NCBI RefSeq assembly: GCF_042649045.1
Contig: NZ_JBHSEF010000008.1
Span: 1-64,000 of the forward strand
DNA from: Chryseomicrobium palamuruense
GTDB lineage: Bacteria > Bacillota > Bacilli > Bacillales_A > Planococcaceae
Direction of reading: 5' to 3'
Length of the DNA stretch: 64,000 nt
Each line of letters begins with the position of its first letter. Within the stretch, counting starts at the first letter, position 1. The notes under the pieces were generated by a model. The model ran no database searches, was not told the origin of the DNA, and saw only the letters and a list, made by a program, of their open reading frames with translations. Positions 25,529 through 33,310 of the stretch are shown in pieces. Both the position numbers and the translations under genes were made by a program.

Positions 25529-27987
25529 AAATCCTGGAACTTTATGTTTATGGATTTGGCCAACACCGCGACCAACATTTTCTGTTTGATGAAAGACAAG
25601 CCATCATAGGCCCCAATGAAAGTGGAAAATCAACACTCTATGAAGCACTCCTGCAAATTTTATTTGGATTTCCGACGCGTGCGAATAGCAAACGGATGGA
25701 ACCGAAAAATGGAGGGAGTTTCGGTGGGTGGGCACGTATCGAGAAAGAAGGTACCCTATATCAAGTAGAGAGGGTGACTGGAAAATCTGCGGGGCATGTC
25801 ACGGTCTCACGAGATGGGCATGTTCTTGGCGGAGAAGATACATTATCGACTATATTAAACGGACTAACACGATCACAAGTAGAAGCGATTTTTGCCTTTC
25901 ATGTTTTCGATTTGCAACAACTTCACCAATTATCTGAAGAAGATTTAACCGAACTGTTCTTTGTCAGTGGGACGACCGGTAAGAACCCCTATGCGGATAT
26001 CAAAAAAGAAGCTGAAAAGGAACTGCAACGCCTCTATCGTCCGGGTGGTAGAAAACCACTAATCAATCAACAGCTCGACAAATTGAAAAAACTAGAGCGC
26101 TCTCTCGATCAAGCCGCTTCACAGGAGCAGCTTTATTCTCAGCTGCAACACGAAGAAGAAAGCTTACATAAAGTCATTCACACTGGGCGAGTGAAGGTTA
26201 GAAGATTGAAAGACTTACTTTCATCAGCGGAAGAACAGCAAGTGTTGCTTCCATACTTTGAGGAATATGATGAATTGATACAGCGAACCACACCTTCCTA
26301 TTCCTTAATTTCAGAAGAACAAGAAACCCTTGCGCTCGCATGGGAAAAAGAGCGACGAGAACTTTCTGCGCGACTTGAGAAAGTCGCGCAGTCCTCGATA
26401 GATTTCCAAGATACCAACCAATTGAAATATGACATTCAACAATTGGAGGATTTCCTTCAAAAAGAGACGCAGTGGCGTGAAGCCCGGGCAAAAATATCTG
26501 AACTAGAAGAGCAGCTAGAAGCGATTGTGCGAGAACAACAACCCATTCTCTCGTCGCTACAGCTGCCGGAAGACGCGGTGGAGAAACATTTGCCGTCATT
26601 TGATTTATCTTACCAACAAGAAGAACGACTGCAGAAGTTAATGACCAAAGAAAGAATGCCCACATTTTCAGGTCCTTTGTTGTTCTTTCTTGCGGCTTTA
26701 GTAGTGACTGTTATAGCAATTCTTTCGGAACAATGGTGGGGATTATTTCCAGCTTTATTATTTGTCGGTCTTGGCTTTCTGAACCAATCATCCAAGAAAG
26801 AAGTATCATCTGCTGACATAGCCATACAGCAATTTTTTAAACCCTATCATATTCAAGTTAGTTCTACCTACAGAGCCGAGACGATCTTTGATTCATTGCG
26901 TCAGCTTCAAAAATTAGAAGTTGCTTATCGTCAAATCGAAGAACGCTTATACCAGTTCCAGGAAATAATTGATCGCATTCATCATGAAGCAAAAGATATC
27001 CATGTAGAAGAACTGGGTCAAGGAGAAGCCTTCCGAGAAGTACGCAGTCAGTTAAATGCAAAGTATGCTCAGTTAAAAGCGTTACAGTTAGCCAATGAAG
27101 AATCGGCTCACCAAAATAAAAAGAAGCAGGACTGGAAAGAAGAACTCGATCTGTTGACGCATCAATTGACCTCCATTTTTGATGAACTCAACATTTCATC
27201 CGTGGAAGAATTTTATGACCGCCTTACGTACTCGAAGCAAATGCGAAAAGATCAAGAACGTCTAAAGGAAATACGCCTCCGTATTGAAGGGAAAGAGCGA
27301 AGAGACCTCTCCAAATCAAAAATTCAGATTGAACTAGATGAAGCAGAGACAGAGTTGGAAGATTCTATTCATGCGCTTATGACGGTGAAACAGAAGATAG
27401 AACAAGTGATCAGCAATCAAGAGCGCAGCATGCTACTGCAGACTTTTGAAGAAGAAAAGGCGTATTATGCTTCCCTGGTGACGGAATATGCTGCTTGGAA
27501 GACGCTCTCTGAGAGAATTGAGCAGATGTATGCTCACTACCAACAGGAAGTATTCCCAGCCACTCTACAACGTGCGAGTGACCTGTTTAAACGGTTTACA
27601 GCAAATGCGTATACCTTTCTACATTATCAAGAAGGAAGTTTTTATGCGGTTCATTCTCAGGGCCATCGTTTTAAACCCGAAGAGCTGAGCCAAGCGACGA
27701 AAGAGCAAGCCTATCTTGCGTTACGATTTGCATTAGCGGAAGAAATGGCGAAGGAGAAACCGTTTGTGCTTCTGATGGATGATCCGTTTGTCCATTTTGA
27801 TGCGGTTCGTTTTCAACAAGTGGTACAATGGTTGTTGAGTGAAGACAATACACTGCCGTTTATTTATTTTTCTTGTCATGAAGAAATCATGGAAGCGCAA
27901 CCTTCCATTTCTATAGTGAACTTGCAAGCAGAGAGGAGCTTATATTATGAAAGGGATCACAACACTACGCGTAGGAGATTCAGTTGA
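25525..27987 (+). CDS. yhaN: YhaN, SbcC/Rad50-like ATPase with a membrane-type insert
   Basis: An 820-aa AAA/ABC-type ATPase partner of YhaO. Walker A is GPNESGKSTLYEALL (about 34-48). Long coiled-coil arms follow, and the C-terminal Walker B is LLMDDPFVHFDAVRFQ (about 752-767). Unlike SbcC, the middle of the arm carries two hydrophobic helices (about 390-430, FFLAALVVTVIAIL and WWGLFPALLFVGLGFL), so the protein may be tied to the membrane. No zinc-hook CXXC is seen. I chose ATG 25525, overlapping the yhaO stop, because MKILELYVYGFG is the family start. Its 3' end overlaps yhaM by 41 bases. Confidence 0.92.
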   Translation: MKILELYVYGFGQHRDQHFLFDERQAIIGPNESGKSTLYEALLQILFGFPTRANSKRMEPKNGGSFGGWARIEKEGTLYQVERVTGKSAGHVTVSRDGHVLGGEDTLSTILNGLTRSQVEAIFAFHVFDLQQLHQLSEEDLTELFFVSGTTGKNPYADIKKEAEKELQRLYRPGGRKPLINQQLDKLKKLERSLDQAASQEQLYSQLQHEEESLHKVIHTGRVKVRRLKDLLSSAEEQQVLLPYFEEYDELIQRTTPSYSLISEEQETLALAWEKERRELSARLEKVAQSSIDFQDTNQLKYDIQQLEDFLQKETQWREARAKISELEEQLEAIVREQQPILSSLQLPEDAVEKHLPSFDLSYQQEERLQKLMTKERMPTFSGPLLFFLAALVVTVIAILSEQWWGLFPALLFVGLGFLNQSSKKEVSSADIAIQQFFKPYHIQVSSTYRAETIFDSLRQLQKLEVAYRQIEERLYQFQEIIDRIHHEAKDIHVEELGQGEAFREVRSQLNAKYAQLKALQLANEESAHQNKKKQDWKEELDLLTHQLTSIFDELNISSVEEFYDRLTYSKQMRKDQERLKEIRLRIEGKERRDLSKSKIQIELDEAETELEDSIHALMTVKQKIEQVISNQERSMLLQTFEEEKAYYASLVTEYAAWKTLSERIEQMYAHYQQEVFPATLQRASDLFKRFTANAYTFLHYQEGSFYAVHSQGHRFKPEELSQATKEQAYLALRFALAEEMAKEKPFVLLMDDPFVHFDAVRFQQVVQWLLSEDNTLPFIYFSCHEEIMEAQPSISIVNLQAERSLYYERDHNTTRRRFS

Positions 27988-28885
27988 TCATTATCTATTA
28001 ATCAAACAAAGCACAACAGGTGTAACGACCGTCGGAAAACCGTTTATGTCACTTGTCCTTCAAGATAAAAGTGGAGATATCGAAGCAAAGCTCTGGGATA
28101 CCAGTGAGGAGCATGAACGTCTGTATGGTGCGGAGCAAATTGTTAAAGTAGGGGGAGAAATCCATGACTATCGCGGCAAACTTCAACTACGTGTAAAAAG
28201 TATACGTCCTGTGAAAACGGATGAGGGGATCGGCATTACTGATTTGGTACCTTCTTCAGAGAAATCTAAAGAAGAACTGATGACGGAACTCACACCTTAT
28301 CTCTTTGAAATGAACAATCCAAACATTCAACGTCTGACACGTCATTTGTTGAAAAAACACCATCAAGCGTTTACTACGTATCCGGCAGCTACACGTAACC
28401 ACCATGACTATGCATCAGGTCTGATTGATCATGTGGTCTCCATGCTGCGTTTAGGGAAGGCGCTTGCTGAACTCTATCCAACACTTAATAAGGATTTGCT
28501 TTATGCAGGAATCATGTTGCATGACGTAGGAAAGGTTATCGAATTATCCGGACCAGTGGCTACTTCTTACACGATTGAGGGTAATTTGTTAGGCCACATT
28601 TCGATTATGGTGAACGAGATTGCCATGGCTGCCAAAGAACTTGAAATCGAAGGCGAAGAAGTCATGTTGCTTCAACATTTAGTTCTTTCCCATCACGGAA
28701 AAGAAGAGTGGGGCAGTCCGAAACGTCCAATGGTTCGAGAAGCCGAAATACTCCATTACATCGACAACATCGATGCGAAAATGGCGATGTTAAATCGTGC
28801 ACTAGAAAAGACAAACCCTGGTGAATTTACAGAACGTCTTTTCCCACTTGAGAATCGTTCCTTCTACCGACCTACGTTTGATTAA
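27947..28885 (+). CDS. yhaM: 3'-to-5' exoribonuclease YhaM
   Basis: A 312-aa exonuclease that trims single-stranded RNA and DNA ends. An N-terminal OB-fold (about 10-95, KPFMSLVLQDKSGDIEAKLW) binds nucleic acid, and an HD domain (about 150-280) binds metal: HHDYASGLIDHV, MLHDVGKV and LVLSHHGKEEWGS. The ATG at 27947 follows AGAGGAG and lies within the last codons of yhaN. yhaO-yhaN-yhaM are therefore translationally linked, and all three products handle nucleic acid ends. Confidence 0.95.
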   Translation: MKGITTLRVGDSVDHYLLIKQSTTGVTTVGKPFMSLVLQDKSGDIEAKLWDTSEEHERLYGAEQIVKVGGEIHDYRGKLQLRVKSIRPVKTDEGIGITDLVPSSEKSKEELMTELTPYLFEMNNPNIQRLTRHLLKKHHQAFTTYPAATRNHHDYASGLIDHVVSMLRLGKALAELYPTLNKDLLYAGIMLHDVGKVIELSGPVATSYTIEGNLLGHISIMVNEIAMAAKELEIEGEEVMLLQHLVLSHHGKEEWGSPKRPMVREAEILHYIDNIDAKMAMLNRALEKTNPGEFTERLFPLENRSFYRPTFD

Positions 28886-28889
28886 AAAA

Positions 28890-28917
28890 AATCCACTGCT
28901 TGAGCAGTGGATTTTTT
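28890..28917. terminator. Bidirectional terminator between yhaM and prsA
   Basis: A 10-bp stem AATCCACTGC/GCAGTGGATT with a TTGA loop is flanked by A and T runs. Confidence 0.9.
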
Positions 28918-28918
28918 G

Positions 28919-29827
28919 TTATTCAGCTGAATCTTCTTCAGTTGTTTCTTTAGCAGCTGGCTCTTCGTAATCTAAGAAGTTCGCAAGTGCTGCATTTAAA
29001 TCTTCATCTTTAATTTCTACATTTCCGTCCTTCATTAACTGAGCGACTTTCCCAAATAGCGCATTCGTATCCGCTTTTTCAAGCTTCACTTCACGCGCTA
29101 ACTCTTCTTTCATATCTTCATATGATTTTTCAATATCACGTTTTTCAACAACTTCAATGATGTGGAAGCCAAATGACGTTTGAACTGGATCACTGATAAC
29201 ACCTGGCTCTAAAGAAAATGCGACTTCTTCAAATTCAGGGACCATCTGGCCTTTTCCAAACCATCCTAAGTCTCCGCCTGAAGTTTGAGCTTGTGGTTCC
29301 GTAGAGTATTCTTTCGCGAGCTCCGCGAAATCTCCACCGTCTTCAAGCTTTTGCTTCACTTCGTTTGCTATCGCTTCATCCTCAACTAAGATATGACGAG
29401 CGTTTACTTCTGTCTTTTGTGCATCGTATTTCGCTTGAATTTCTTCCTCAGAAGCTTCTACATTTTCAATTAAGGCTTCTTCTTGTAACAAGTTTAATTT
29501 TAGGAATTTTTTATACGACTCTTCGTTGTACCCTTGCTGAGCAATATACGCCTCGAAGTTTTCGCCATATTCTTCTTTATCTGCATCAAGAGCCGCTTGG
29601 ACTTGTTCGTCAGATACATCATATTTAGAATCTAATGTTTTTTCGATCATAAGTAGTTGAAGAGCTTGATCGCCAATCGAAGCTTTCATTTCGTTATAGA
29701 GATCCTCTTGAGTAATATCTCCAAATTCAGAACTTACGACAACTTGTGATGTGGATTCTTCGTCAGAGCATGCACCCAAAGCAAAAATAGACGCTGCTAG
29801 CGCAGTTGTTACTACGATTTTTTTCAT
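28919..29827 (-). CDS. prsA: Foldase PrsA, extracellular lipoprotein peptidyl-prolyl isomerase
   Basis: Helps exported proteins fold at the outer face of the membrane. The 302-aa precursor starts at ATG 29827 (AGGAGA upstream), not at upstream codons that lack a ribosome site. It has a lipoprotein signal with lipobox LGAC, an N-terminal chaperone-like helical part, a parvulin domain (about 140-230: ARHILVEDE, GGDLGWFGKGQMVPEFEE, PVQTSFGFHIIEV) and an acidic, disordered tail. PrsA is usually essential or important for secretion and wall synthesis. A terminator lies at its 3' end, and ScoC/Hpr is close by. Confidence 0.95.
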   Translation of the reverse strand: MKKIVVTTALAASIFALGACSDEESTSQVVVSSEFGDITQEDLYNEMKASIGDQALQLLMIEKTLDSKYDVSDEQVQAALDADKEEYGENFEAYIAQQGYNEESYKKFLKLNLLQEEALIENVEASEEEIQAKYDAQKTEVNARHILVEDEAIANEVKQKLEDGGDFAELAKEYSTEPQAQTSGGDLGWFGKGQMVPEFEEVAFSLEPGVISDPVQTSFGFHIIEVVEKRDIEKSYEDMKEELAREVKLEKADTNALFGKVAQLMKDGNVEIKDEDLNAALANFLDYEEPAAKETTEEDSAE

Positions 29828-29959
29828 ACTATAATCTCTCCTAACTATTTTCAGACAATGCTTACTATAACATAAACGAAAAAAAAACAAAATAGTTGCA
29901 TCACTGCCTAAGCAGTGAAGTATTAGCTGTCATATGTTAGAGGACAAGGGGGTGAGAAC

Positions 29960-30055
29960 ATGGGTAATAACTATTCAGGCGGCGGAACAGGCTTTGCACT
30001 GGTTGTCGTTTTATTTATTTTGTTGATTATTGTAGGGGCTATTTTCTATTATTAA
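29960..30055 (+). CDS. YjcZ/SscA-like 31-aa glycine-rich membrane peptide
   Basis: A short gene with AGGGGGTGAG upstream of ATG 29960 and a terminator just after its stop. The product begins MGNNYSGGGTGFALVVVLFI and continues with a hydrophobic stretch to IFYY. A glycine-rich head plus a single FALVVVLFILLIIVG helix is the hallmark of the YjcZ family, small proteins often annotated as sporulation proteins (SscA acts in spore coat assembly in B. subtilis). The role in this organism is unknown. Confidence 0.75.
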   Translation: MGNNYSGGGTGFALVVVLFILLIIVGAIFYY

Positions 30056-30065
30056 TTCCAAAAGA

Positions 30066-30092
30066 GAACGGATGCCGTATAGGCATCCGTTC
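30066..30092. terminator. Terminator between the YjcZ-like gene and a convergent gene
   Basis: An 11-bp stem GAACGGATGCC/GGCATCCGTTC with a GTATA loop. T tails are short on both sides. Confidence 0.7.
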
Positions 30093-30095
30093 TTC

Positions 30096-30281
30096 TTAAC
30101 TAACATAAGTTATTTCTACATAAAGTGCAACGAACAGTACCATTATACAAAAATTGAGCATACGGAATACTTTCGTTTGTTTTTCTTCTGATAGTTCACG
30201 CGAAGTGACGAAGGCATAAGCCATTCGATTGATTTGAAAAAAATAGAAGGCGGCAAAGACCATTAATGCCAAGATAATCAT
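30096..30281 (-). CDS. Small two-helix membrane protein of unknown function
   Basis: A 61-aa protein with two hydrophobic helices (about 1-17 and 39-58) joined by a charged loop (SRELSEEKQTKVFR). Both ends should lie on the same side of the membrane. I recognise no family. It is flanked by a hairpin at its 3' end and by the DUF3267-like gene upstream. The upstream ribosome site GGGAG lies about six bases before ATG 30281, which supports real translation. Confidence 0.6.
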   Translation of the reverse strand: MIILALMVFAAFYFFQINRMAYAFVTSRELSEEKQTKVFRMLNFCIMVLFVALYVEITYVS

Positions 30282-30341
30282 AACGAAACTCCCTTCACTA
30301 GCCTCTTCATCATAGCAAATAGGGAAGTCTGCCGCAACAAA

Positions 30342-30884
30342 TTAAACCCGTGGTGCTACTAGGATTTCATAGCCGTCTTCGACTTCTTCAATAAACGCCT
30401 TTTTCGGGGAATGGATTAATTCTTTCACATAAATTAAGTCAATGACACACATTCCGCAGTGATAAGCAAACAGAATCTGGAAGTAATGAGCGAATGATGG
30501 CCAAATGAGCATCCCAGAAATAAATACAGCGGAAAGTAACAAAAATGGTAACAGTAGTGCAAAAATAAAGCGTCCTTTACCGATCGGTTCACAAATTCGA
30601 ATCATAAACATCGGTATGATGCGAAAATGCATCGTGCGAATAAGTCGGACTCTTCCTTTTTGTGAGACTAAAGGAAGGTAATGCAGGAACTTATGAACAG
30701 GGTAAACAGCCAGAAATCCGATAAGAAAGAACAGAAAATACTCACTGGATGCTCCACTATCTGTCATAAATGTGAATCCAATATAGGTAAAAGAAAAAAT
30801 GATAAATACAAGAAATGAAGATAATAAAAAGATGCGATCATAACCATATTGTCGTTTAATATTAATGCTTTTCCAGCATTGCAT
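30342..30884 (-). CDS. DUF3267-like membrane protein
   Basis: A 180-aa protein with four or five membrane helices. After helix 2 it has the motif PVHKFLHYLPL, reminiscent of the HEXXH-like site of the DUF3267 putative metallopeptidases, but with Lys where the glutamate would be, so catalysis is doubtful. The start is placed at ATG 30884 (MQCWKSINIKRQYGYDR), since AGGAG lies eight bases upstream and family members begin this way. A longer reading to 30911 has no ribosome site. It lies between hpr and the small membrane gene. Confidence 0.65.
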   Translation of the reverse strand: MQCWKSINIKRQYGYDRIFLLSSFLVFIIFSFTYIGFTFMTDSGASSEYFLFFLIGFLAVYPVHKFLHYLPLVSQKGRVRLIRTMHFRIIPMFMIRICEPIGKGRFIFALLLPFLLLSAVFISGMLIWPSFAHYFQILFAYHCGMCVIDLIYVKELIHSPKKAFIEEVEDGYEILVAPRV

Positions 30885-30978
30885 GGTAACACTCCTAAGT
30901 TGATTGTTCAAGAGTATACAATACGATGTTTTTAGAGCTTTTTCAAGTGCTTCCTATTTAAAATTTTTGTAGCCGCTT

Positions 30979-31515
30979 TCATTCCTTCTCTTCAAAGTCA
31001 AATTCATTCTCGATGTTGGCTAAAGATCGTTCAAAAATATCCATAAAATCATCACCATAAATGTTTCGAATTACAGCCATCATATCCATAAATTCAGGAA
31101 AACGACCATAGATCGATTTGATGGGAAGAGAGCCTTCAATCACCGAATGGGACGTATTATGATAATTCTCATACATCTCCTCAAGTAGGGCAGATCCTTT
31201 GTCTGTGACTGTCACATACGTGTTTCGCTTATCATCTTCTCGTTTAGAGAAAGCGAGTAGTTCCCGTTGTTCTAATTTTTTTGAAAAGTTGAAGGCGGTA
31301 GAAACGTGCATCACACCAAATTTGGCGATATCAGAAATGGTGGCTCCTTTTAAATGATACGCAATCCACAAAATGTGATGTTCATTTATATTCAAGTCAT
31401 ACGGTTTGATCCACGCCTGCCAGTCCTTTTCAACAGCTTTCCATAATGCTTTTGAAAGTTGGCCGAGTCGTTGACTAAATATCATGGCTTCTTTTAGAGA
31501 ATAGTTTTCTGACAT
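30979..31515 (-). CDS. hpr: MarR-family transition-state regulator ScoC (Hpr)
   Basis: A 178-aa winged-helix DNA-binding repressor. In B. subtilis ScoC/Hpr represses exoprotease, peptide transport and sporulation genes during growth. The match is strong: KALWKAVEKDWQAWIKPYDL, NINEHHILWIAYHLKGA, the recognition helix GVMHVSTAFNFSKKLEQR, and RNIYGDDFMDIFERS at the C-terminus. The start is ATG 31515, eight bases after AGGTGG. A 9/9 match to the ScoC consensus RATANTATY occurs about 80 bases upstream, hinting at autoregulation. Confidence 0.94.
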   Translation of the reverse strand: MSENYSLKEAMIFSQRLGQLSKALWKAVEKDWQAWIKPYDLNINEHHILWIAYHLKGATISDIAKFGVMHVSTAFNFSKKLEQRELLAFSKREDDKRNTYVTVTDKGSALLEEMYENYHNTSHSVIEGSLPIKSIYGRFPEFMDMMAVIRNIYGDDFMDIFERSLANIENEFDFEEKE

Positions 31516-31594
31516 AGAGTTTCCCACCTTTACCGTTCGATTTTGTTAGTATTAGTATACCAACAGAACGTTAGAAACGGAAATACTTGAATAG

Positions 31595-31603
31595 AATACT
31601 ATT
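31595..31603. promoter_or_regulatory. Candidate ScoC/Hpr binding site upstream of hpr
   Basis: AATACTATT matches the consensus RATANTATY at all nine positions. In addition GTTGGTAT-ACTA-ATACTAAC (31545-31564 on the minus strand) forms an 8-bp imperfect inverted repeat around a possible -10 box TATACT. A nine-base degenerate match is weak evidence by itself. Confidence 0.35.
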
Positions 31604-31616
31604 GGTTAAAAAATAA

Positions 31617-31641
31617 AACAGGTACCTAAAGGATACCTGTT
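31617..31641 (-). terminator. Terminator of yhaH
   Basis: The stem AACAGGTATCC/GGTACCTGTT with a TTTA loop is followed on the minus strand by TTATTTTTT, overlapping the yhaH stop. Confidence 0.8.
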
Positions 31642-32014
31642 ACGATGCTTGCTCTTTCGATTTTTTAGGAAGGGCTTGTTGAATTTCATCCATGGAACGT
31701 TGGATAGCTTCAAGATCTTGTTGAATTTTCTCTTGTATTGGAGCCGTTTCTCTTTGCCAAGTATCAATACTTTCTTTCATTCCAGTCAACGTGTCTGGCG
31801 CAATTTCTTTTGCAGAATTGATGACCTGTTGCAAAGATTCCTTTACTTCTTGAAACTGTACTTTAACGTCTTGAAAATCTGATTTAAATCCAGCTGAAGT
31901 CGCTTTGATTTTTGAACGTACTTCTTTCCCGCTCTTGGGTGCTGTAAGCAAGATGGCTACAGAAGATGCGACAGCTCCACTAAGCAGACCCCAAACAAAT
32001 TGGCTTTTATCCAT
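31640..32014 (-). CDS. yhaH: YhaH, YtxH-domain membrane-anchored protein
   Basis: A 124-aa protein with one N-terminal hydrophobic helix (FVWGLLSGAVASSVAILLTA) directly followed by the YtxH signature PKSGKEVRSKIK, then a long amphipathic coiled-coil region. Members are small stress-linked envelope proteins without known biochemistry. I prefer ATG 32014 (MDKSQFVWG, GTGGTG six bases before) over the ATG at 32032. Gene order hpr-yhaH-trpP-hit is that of B. subtilis. Confidence 0.85.
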   Translation of the reverse strand: MDKSQFVWGLLSGAVASSVAILLTAPKSGKEVRSKIKATSAGFKSDFQDVKVQFQEVKESLQQVINSAKEIAPDTLTGMKESIDTWQRETAPIQEKIQQDLEAIQRSMDEIQQALPKKSKEQAS

Positions 32015-32104
32015 TCGAGTCACCACTTTCATTTCTCTCTTGTTGTACCTATACCATTCTATAGCTTCATTTAAACATGTGTCGAAATACGCTGTCTATA
32101 GAAA

Positions 32105-32134
32105 AAGCCGATTTGCACGGGGGCAAATCGGCTT
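32105..32134 (-). terminator. Terminator of trpP
   Basis: A 12-bp stem AAGCCGATTTGC/GCAAATCGGCTT is followed on the minus strand by TTTTTC, directly after the trpP stop. Confidence 0.85.
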
Positions 32135-32139
32135 GTCGA

Positions 32140-32667
32140 TTAAGAGTTAGCTAAAGCTGTGTTAAAGCTTGTTCGTTTTAAGGTTTGTTGAACGATTGGA
32201 TAGATAATCACTAGTGCGATGGTGTTTAATGCAATGGTTGGTAGGACAACAAGTAAATAAAGTTCTCCAAAAGGAACTTCTGCTCCCATGATAAAGATTG
32301 CACTAGTTAAGAAGATGGCTCCTGATAATGCTGTTCCAGCTGCTGTCACAATCGCTTGTATCACTAATTTAGTTGCTAAAGATTTTAATGCAATTATTAC
32401 TACGAAAAATACGAATGCTGTAATGGCTTTGTCTATCACATTGGGAATAAATCCTGCCGGAAACGTTGAAAATAGACCCGATAGAATTCCTGTTGCAAGA
32501 CCGACCACAACCGTATTTTTTATTGTAGGCGTTAATAAAATGGCGATAAACATCATTGTAAGTAGAAAATCAGGTTTCATCCCACCATTGATTCCGGGAA
32601 TAACCAGGTACAACACAGTTCCCACACCTAATAACATTGCGGATAACACTAAACTTTTCGTATTCAT
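32140..32667 (-). CDS. trpP: Probable tryptophan transporter TrpP (YhaG)
   Basis: A 175-aa membrane protein with five or six helices and almost no hydrophilic regions. The N-terminal block LGVGTVLYLVIPGINGGMKPDF and the STFPAGFIPNVIDKAITAF segment are those of TrpP, which in B. subtilis takes up tryptophan. It is monocistronic with its own terminator. The RNA just before the start holds a row of NAG triplets, the hallmark of TRAP binding, which in B. subtilis blocks trpP translation when tryptophan is plentiful. This supports the substrate assignment. Confidence 0.9.
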   Translation of the reverse strand: MNTKSLVLSAMLLGVGTVLYLVIPGINGGMKPDFLLTMMFIAILLTPTIKNTVVVGLATGILSGLFSTFPAGFIPNVIDKAITAFVFFVVIIALKSLATKLVIQAIVTAAGTALSGAIFLTSAIFIMGAEVPFGELYLLVVLPTIALNTIALVIIYPIVQQTLKRTSFNTALANS

Positions 32668-32673
32668 TTTTTA

Positions 32674-32721
32674 CTCTCCTCTGCTCATTCTAAGCTATTT
32701 GCTCTCCAATCGTGCGCTCTA
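32674..32721 (-). promoter_or_regulatory. TRAP (MtrB) RNA-binding site over the trpP ribosome site
   Basis: Read on the minus strand, the 48 bases before trpP hold five tightly spaced triplets, TAG-CT-TAG-AAT-GAG-CA-GAG-GA-GAG. The last two form the Shine-Dalgarno region itself. At least two further GAG/TAG triplets lie upstream. TRAP binds (G/U)AG repeats separated by two or three bases. Location and spacing match the B. subtilis trpP mechanism of blocked translation. No mtrB gene is in this window. Confidence 0.7.
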
Positions 32722-32783
32722 TGCCAATTGCGAAAGCTTATAAGGTATTATACCTGATTTTTTAGATATTGCAATTACATTGC

Positions 32784-33203
32784 TTAAAGTTTTTCTGATA
32801 ATTCCCCTGCGAGTTGTTGTATGCGCTCGATTGTGTATTCTTTTTCTTTTGTACGCCACGTAGCTTTAAAGCCATCCGATTCATCATAGCGAGGGATCAG
32901 ATGAAGGTGGAAGTGGAAGACGCTTTGACCAGCAGGTGCGCCGTTGTTATTTAATAAGTTCATTCCTGCAGGATGATAAGATTCTTTAAGTACGCTTGCT
33001 AAGCGAGGAACGATTTTAAATAGGTTGGCTGCCTGCTCTTCAGACAAATCATAGATTGATTCTTTGTGTTCTTTAGGAATGACGAGAATATGGCCCTTTG
33101 TAAGAGGCATGATATCCATGAATGCGAAGACATGCTCGTCCTCATAAATTTTAGCACTAGGAATCTCTCCATTTATTAGTTTGCAAAAAATACATTCTGT
33201 CAT
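32784..33203 (-). CDS. hit: HIT family protein (Hit), nucleotide hydrolase
   Basis: A 139-aa histidine-triad protein that hydrolyses purine nucleoside phosphoramidates or dinucleotides in the cytosol. It starts with the zinc-binding TECIFCKLINGEIPS motif (CXXC). The catalytic triad is in FHFHLHLIPR (about residues 97-106). Length and order of motifs are normal. It is divergent from ecsA, as in B. subtilis, where hit also lies beside the ecs operon. Confidence 0.95.
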   Translation of the reverse strand: MTECIFCKLINGEIPSAKIYEDEHVFAFMDIMPLTKGHILVIPKEHKESIYDLSEEQAANLFKIVPRLASVLKESYHPAGMNLLNNNGAPAGQSVFHFHLHLIPRYDESDGFKATWRTKEKEYTIERIQQLAGELSEKL

Positions 33204-33310
33204 TTACAACACTCCTTAACGTCATCATTACTTGTAGTGTACCATATGAACAAGAGAATGAGATTTTTTCAGAGAGATGCTAAACTAGTATCAGAAAGGG
33301 GCCATGCGCC

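Noticed and set aside
26198..26665. 155-codon minus-strand open frame opposite yhaN
   Set aside because: Antisense to the coiled-coil arms of YhaN; no start signal and no recognisable domain.
32288..32743. 151-codon plus-strand open frame opposite trpP
   Set aside because: Antisense shadow of trpP with no ribosome site; repeated codon patterns mirror the membrane helices of TrpP.
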